Source of the DNA: Janthinobacterium sp. 61
GTDB lineage: Bacteria > Pseudomonadota > Gammaproteobacteria > Burkholderiales > Burkholderiaceae_D
NCBI RefSeq assembly: GCF_002846335.1
Contig: NZ_PJMQ01000001.1
Location: 2,108,001 to 2,172,000, forward strand
Direction of reading: 5' to 3'
DNA: 64,000 bases
The notes under the pieces were generated by a model that did no database searches, was not told the DNA's origin, and saw only the letters and a program-made list of their open reading frames with translations. The translations under genes were made by a program, and so were the position numbers. Each line of letters begins with the position of its first letter. Position 1 is the first letter of the stretch. Shown piece after piece: positions 61,174 to 64,000 of the stretch.

Positions 61174-61886
61174 GCAACATCTACTGCTCCCGACGCCGCC
61201 AGGGTGGCTTTTCCCTGATCGAAATCGCCATCGTGCTCGTCATCGTTGGCCTGATGATAGGCGGCCTGGTCACGCCATTGACGGTGCAGCTGGAACAGCG
61301 CAAGGTGGCCGAGACGCAAAAGGCCCTGGACGAGGCGAAGGAAGCGCTGACGGGCTACGCACTGCGCTACGGCTACCTGCCGTGTCCGGCCATCTCCGCC
61401 GGCAATGGCCTGGAAGACCGGCGCGGCGCCCGCTGCACGGGCGAAAAACGCGCCGGCTTCCTGCCGTGGGCCACCCTGGGGCTGGCTCAAGGCGACAGCT
61501 GGAGCAATCTGTTCCGCTACAGCGTGACGCCCGCTTTCAGCGACAGCGACCAGCTCTTCAGCCTGTCCACGCCGCGCGACATCAGCATCGTGACGCGCAA
61601 TGGCGGCGCGCTGCTGCAGGCGACGGCGCTGAACGACATCCCCGCCATGATCATGTCCCATGGCAAGAACGGATTTGGCGCCACGAGCGTGCAGGGCCAG
61701 CGCCGGGCTGTGCCTTTTGGCAACAATGTCGACGAACGCAACAACGCGTCGAACGCCACCACCGTCATCAGCCGCGCCGCCAGCGGCCCGCAGCAGCCCG
61801 GCGGCGAGTTCGACGACCTCGTCGCCTGGCTGTCGCCGAACATCCTGTTCAACCGCATGGTGGTGGCACAGAGGCTGCCACGCTGA
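61170..61886 (+). CDS. Prepilin-type pseudopilin (canonical Glu +5), paralogue of the preceding gene
   Basis: A 238-residue prepilin with RQGGFSLIEIAIVLVIVGLM. The head has LPCPAISAGNG, GFLPWATLGLAQGDSW, LFRYSVTPAF and FDDLVAWLSPNILFNRM, matching the preceding protein block by block. It carries a canonical cleavage site with Glu +5. The head is much larger than that of a typical major pilin and is probably a minor pseudopilin or a substrate-binding subunit. The stop overlaps the permease start (TGATG). Confidence 0.78.
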   Translation: MSNIYCSRRRQGGFSLIEIAIVLVIVGLMIGGLVTPLTVQLEQRKVAETQKALDEAKEALTGYALRYGYLPCPAISAGNGLEDRRGARCTGEKRAGFLPWATLGLAQGDSWSNLFRYSVTPAFSDSDQLFSLSTPRDISIVTRNGGALLQATALNDIPAMIMSHGKNGFGATSVQGQRRAVPFGNNVDERNNASNATTVISRAASGPQQPGGEFDDLVAWLSPNILFNRMVVAQRLPR

Positions 61887-62659
61887 TGCCGATGCTCTTG
61901 CCCACCTTCACCATCGCCCGCTACACGCTGCTCGAAGCGCTGCGCAGCCGCCTGCTGTGGCTATTCGTGCTGGCCGCCTGCGGCGCTGCCGGCCTGGCAG
62001 GCTTCCTGCAGCAACTGGCGCTGACGGAAAGCGGCGCCGTGCAGGCGGCGCTGCTGGCGGCCACCTTGCGCCTGGCCAGCGTCTTCCTGCTGGCCACGTT
62101 CATCATCACCAGCATGGCGCGCGAAGCGGCCGACCGGGGCCTCGAGTTGCTGCTGGCCCTGCCCATGCCGCGCGCCGCCTACCTGCTGGGCAAGCTGCTG
62201 GGCTATGGAGCGCTGGCGGCCGTGCCCGCCGTGCTGTTCGGGCTGCTGATGGCGCTGTTCGCCGCGCCCGCGCACAGCGCGCTGTGGGCGTTGTCCCTGC
62301 TGGGAGAACTGTGGATAATCGCCGCCTTCAGCCTGCTGTGCGCGGCCAGCCTGCAACAGGCCTTGCCTGCGCTGGCCGCCACCGGTGGCTTTTATGTGCT
62401 GGCGCGCATGCTGGGCAGCCTGCAACTGCTGGCGCACGGTCCACAGGCGGGCGACTCCTGGCTGCAGCGGGCCACGGCCGGCACCATCGACGTGCTGGCC
62501 CTGCTCCTGCCCAGCCTCGACGCCTTTACGCGCACAGACTGGCTGCTGTACGCGACGGGCGACTGGCAAGCCCTGGGCCGCGTGGCGGCGCAAACCATCA
62601 TCTATGTCGGCTTGCTGGGCAGCTGCGCGCTGTGCGACTTTTACCGGCGCAACATCTGA
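61886..62659 (+). CDS. ABC-2 type permease of the second operon
   Basis: A 257-residue protein with about six membrane helices, starting MPMLLPTFTIARYTLLEALRS, as in ABC-2 permeases of the NosY/NatB type. The motif REAADRGLELLLALPMPRAAYLLGK is the cytoplasmic loop that contacts the ATPase. The only ATPase partner in the operon is its first gene, 12 kb upstream. Overlaps by TGATG on both sides show it belongs to the operon. The exported molecule is unknown. Confidence 0.8.
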   Translation: MPMLLPTFTIARYTLLEALRSRLLWLFVLAACGAAGLAGFLQQLALTESGAVQAALLAATLRLASVFLLATFIITSMAREAADRGLELLLALPMPRAAYLLGKLLGYGALAAVPAVLFGLLMALFAAPAHSALWALSLLGELWIIAAFSLLCAASLQQALPALAATGGFYVLARMLGSLQLLAHGPQAGDSWLQRATAGTIDVLALLLPSLDAFTRTDWLLYATGDWQALGRVAAQTIIYVGLLGSCALCDFYRRNI

Positions 62660-63396
62660 TGGCCAAGACCACCCAGCGCCCCTGGTCCAGCGTGCCGCGC
62701 CCCCTGTGCTGGCTGCTGGCGGCCTGTCTGCTGCTGCAGCTGGGCTGGCGCCTGGCGCAGCAGCACTCGCCGGCTCAGCCGCGGCCCCTGCCTGCCGCGC
62801 CGCCGGCAGCCGTGGCGCGCCTGGCCAGCTTGGGCGAGCCGCTGGCCATGGCTAAGGCCATGCTGCTGTACCTGCAATCGTTCGAGGACCAGCCCGGCGT
62901 CAGCCTGCCATGGCGCCAGCTCGACTATAATCGCCTGGCCAGCTGGCTGGAGACGGCGCAAACGCTCGATCCGCGCAGCCAGTACGCACTGGTGGCCGCC
63001 AGCGAAGTATATGCAGGCGTGGCCGATCCGCAGCGCGCGCGGCGCATGCTGGCCTTTGTCGCCGCCAGCTTCGCCGCCGACCCGGACCGCCGCTGGCCCG
63101 CCATGGCGCAGGCGGCGCTGGTGGCCAAGCACCAGCTGCACGACCTGCCGCTGGCGCTCAGCTACGCGCGCCAGCTGCGCCAGCTGGCGACAGGGCCGCA
63201 AGTACCATCCTGGGTGCGCGAGATGGAAGCGTTCATCCTGCAAGACATGGACCAGCTCGACAGCGCCCGCCTGGTAATCGGCGGCCTGATCGCCAGTGGC
63301 CAGATCAGCGACCCGCACGAACTGGCCTTCCTGGCGCGCCGGCTCGACGAACTTGCCAAGCAGATTGCCGCAAAGAAAGCAAAGATGCCGCCATGA
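62659..63396 (+). CDS. Bitopic TPR-like protein
   Basis: A 245-residue protein with one N-terminal membrane segment (about residues 16-33), a Pro-rich spacer and a helical repeat domain (ASWLETAQTLDPRSQYALVA and ARRMLAFVAASFAAD) ending in a Lys-rich tail. Such proteins scaffold secretion or pilus machines. The ATG overlaps the permease stop. I cannot name a family. Confidence 0.65.
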   Translation: MAKTTQRPWSSVPRPLCWLLAACLLLQLGWRLAQQHSPAQPRPLPAAPPAAVARLASLGEPLAMAKAMLLYLQSFEDQPGVSLPWRQLDYNRLASWLETAQTLDPRSQYALVAASEVYAGVADPQRARRMLAFVAASFAADPDRRWPAMAQAALVAKHQLHDLPLALSYARQLRQLATGPQVPSWVREMEAFILQDMDQLDSARLVIGGLIASGQISDPHELAFLARRLDELAKQIAAKKAKMPP

Positions 63397-63484
63397 CCCG
63401 CAGCCTGAAATGCCATGCGCATCCGGCGCCAATTGCAGTAAACTGCGATATCAAGTCCCAGCACTTTTTTTCCAAGGAATCCCC

Positions 63485-64000
63485 ATGCTCCCACGCCGCC
63501 AGCACGGCTTTACGCTCGTAGAAATCGCCATCGTCCTGGTCATCATCGGCCTGCTGCTCGGCGGCGTGCTCAAAGGGCAAGGCTTGATCGACAGCGCCAA
63601 GGTGAAAAACATCATCCAGCAGTCGAATGCGCTGACGGCCGCCGTCAACGCCTACCAGGACAAGTTCCGCGCCCTGCCCGGTGACGATATCCAGGGCACC
63701 ACCCACGTGCCCAACTCGGCCGGCAACGGTAATGGCGACGGCCAGATCGGCGACGGCCAGCCGCGCGAATTCACGCTGGCGCCGCAGCACCTGGCGCTGG
63801 GCGGCTTCATTACCGGCTCCTACAACGGCACCTCGCAATTCATGACCAGTGCCCAGGGCGGCGCCGTCTACCTGTACAACGATGAAGTGGGCGGCCGGGC
63901 CGGCAACGGCATCCGTTTCGACAACCTCCCCGAAAGCTACGCCGAGCAGATCGACAGCAAACTCGACGATGGTGTGGCCAACACGGGCAGCGTGCGGGCG
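63485..64000 (+). CDS. Type IV prepilin-like protein (cut by window edge)
   Basis: The visible 172 residues start MLPRRQHGFTLVEIAIVLVII, a canonical prepilin with Glu +5 and a very short leader. The head begins with a coiled region then an Asn/Gly-rich loop (NSAGNGNGDGQIGDG). AAGGA lies seven bases before the ATG. An 88-bp gap with a GCAGT/ACTGC inverted repeat at 63435-63446 separates it from the rest, so it may have its own promoter. It could be the major subunit of the second system. The C-terminus is off the window. Confidence 0.8.
   Translation, partial: MLPRRQHGFTLVEIAIVLVIIGLLLGGVLKGQGLIDSAKVKNIIQQSNALTAAVNAYQDKFRALPGDDIQGTTHVPNSAGNGNGDGQIGDGQPREFTLAPQHLALGGFITGSYNGTSQFMTSAQGGAVYLYNDEVGGRAGNGIRFDNLPESYAEQIDSKLDDGVANTGSVRA

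Overview
The window is high-GC, densely coded DNA that looks chromosomal and betaproteobacterial. The protein set fits Oxalobacteraceae (Janthinobacterium, Massilia, Duganella and relatives): class I PhaC with PhaR, BamD, Mfd, SerB, RimO, RluD/PgeF, YaaA, many chemoreceptors, an MSHA pilus locus and rich c-di-GMP signalling. The taxon is inferred from protein character and gene content, not from a search. No rRNA, tRNA, CRISPR array, intact insertion sequence or prophage was seen.

Layout. 1-6.8 kb (minus): a left-truncated winged-helix/STAND ATPase regulator, an EAL phosphodiesterase translationally coupled to a chemoreceptor, and a second chemoreceptor with a CheR/CheB-type C-terminal pentapeptide. 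7-12.6 kb (plus): a cytosolic 5'-nucleotidase, mfd and serB. 12.7-15.5 kb (plus): a compact overlapping four-gene operon of nucleotidyltransferase-like protein, membrane protein with a Gly/Ser/Cys-rich tail (TIGR04222-like), DUF692/MNIO-family iron oxidase and an 88-residue partner. This is a candidate RiPP-like modification system. 15.5-28.9 kb: housekeeping genes (serine hydrolase, metC, rimO, phaR, phaC, pgeF, rluD, bamD, yaaA, an orphan PIN protein, a methionine aminotransferase-like enzyme). 28.9-31.5 kb (plus): a degenerate HD-GYP protein, then a BLUF photoreceptor overlapping a stand-alone EAL phosphodiesterase.

31.9-49.0 kb (minus) is one MSHA-type pilus operon in transcription order mshE-G-B-A-C-D-O-P-Q, then mshI-I2-J-K-L-M-N. 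A terminator hairpin directly behind the major pilin mshA would let the pilin be made in excess. The large MshQ has a concanavalin A-like/LamG region and a DUF6701-type C-terminus. 49.2-64 kb (plus) is a second, divergent pilus/secretion operon: ABC ATPase, ExeA-like ATPase with a SPOR-like end, secretin, TPR protein, GspE-type ATPase, GspF-type platform protein, GspL/PilMN-, PilO- and PilP-like proteins, two related pseudopilin-like proteins, an ABC-2 permease, a TPR-like protein, and a further prepilin cut by the right edge. It is MSHA/type II-like but carries the two halves of an ABC transporter inside the same chain of overlapping genes. I do not recognise it as a named system.

How they fit together. 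Several genes concern c-di-GMP turnover or sensing: two intact EAL proteins (one beside BLUF, one beside a chemoreceptor), a degenerate HD-GYP protein, and MshE with an intact-looking MshEN c-di-GMP-binding motif. The paralogous ATPase of the second operon has Pro where MshE has the first motif Arg/Lys, so the two machines may differ in c-di-GMP control. No prepilin peptidase or PilT retraction ATPase lies here.
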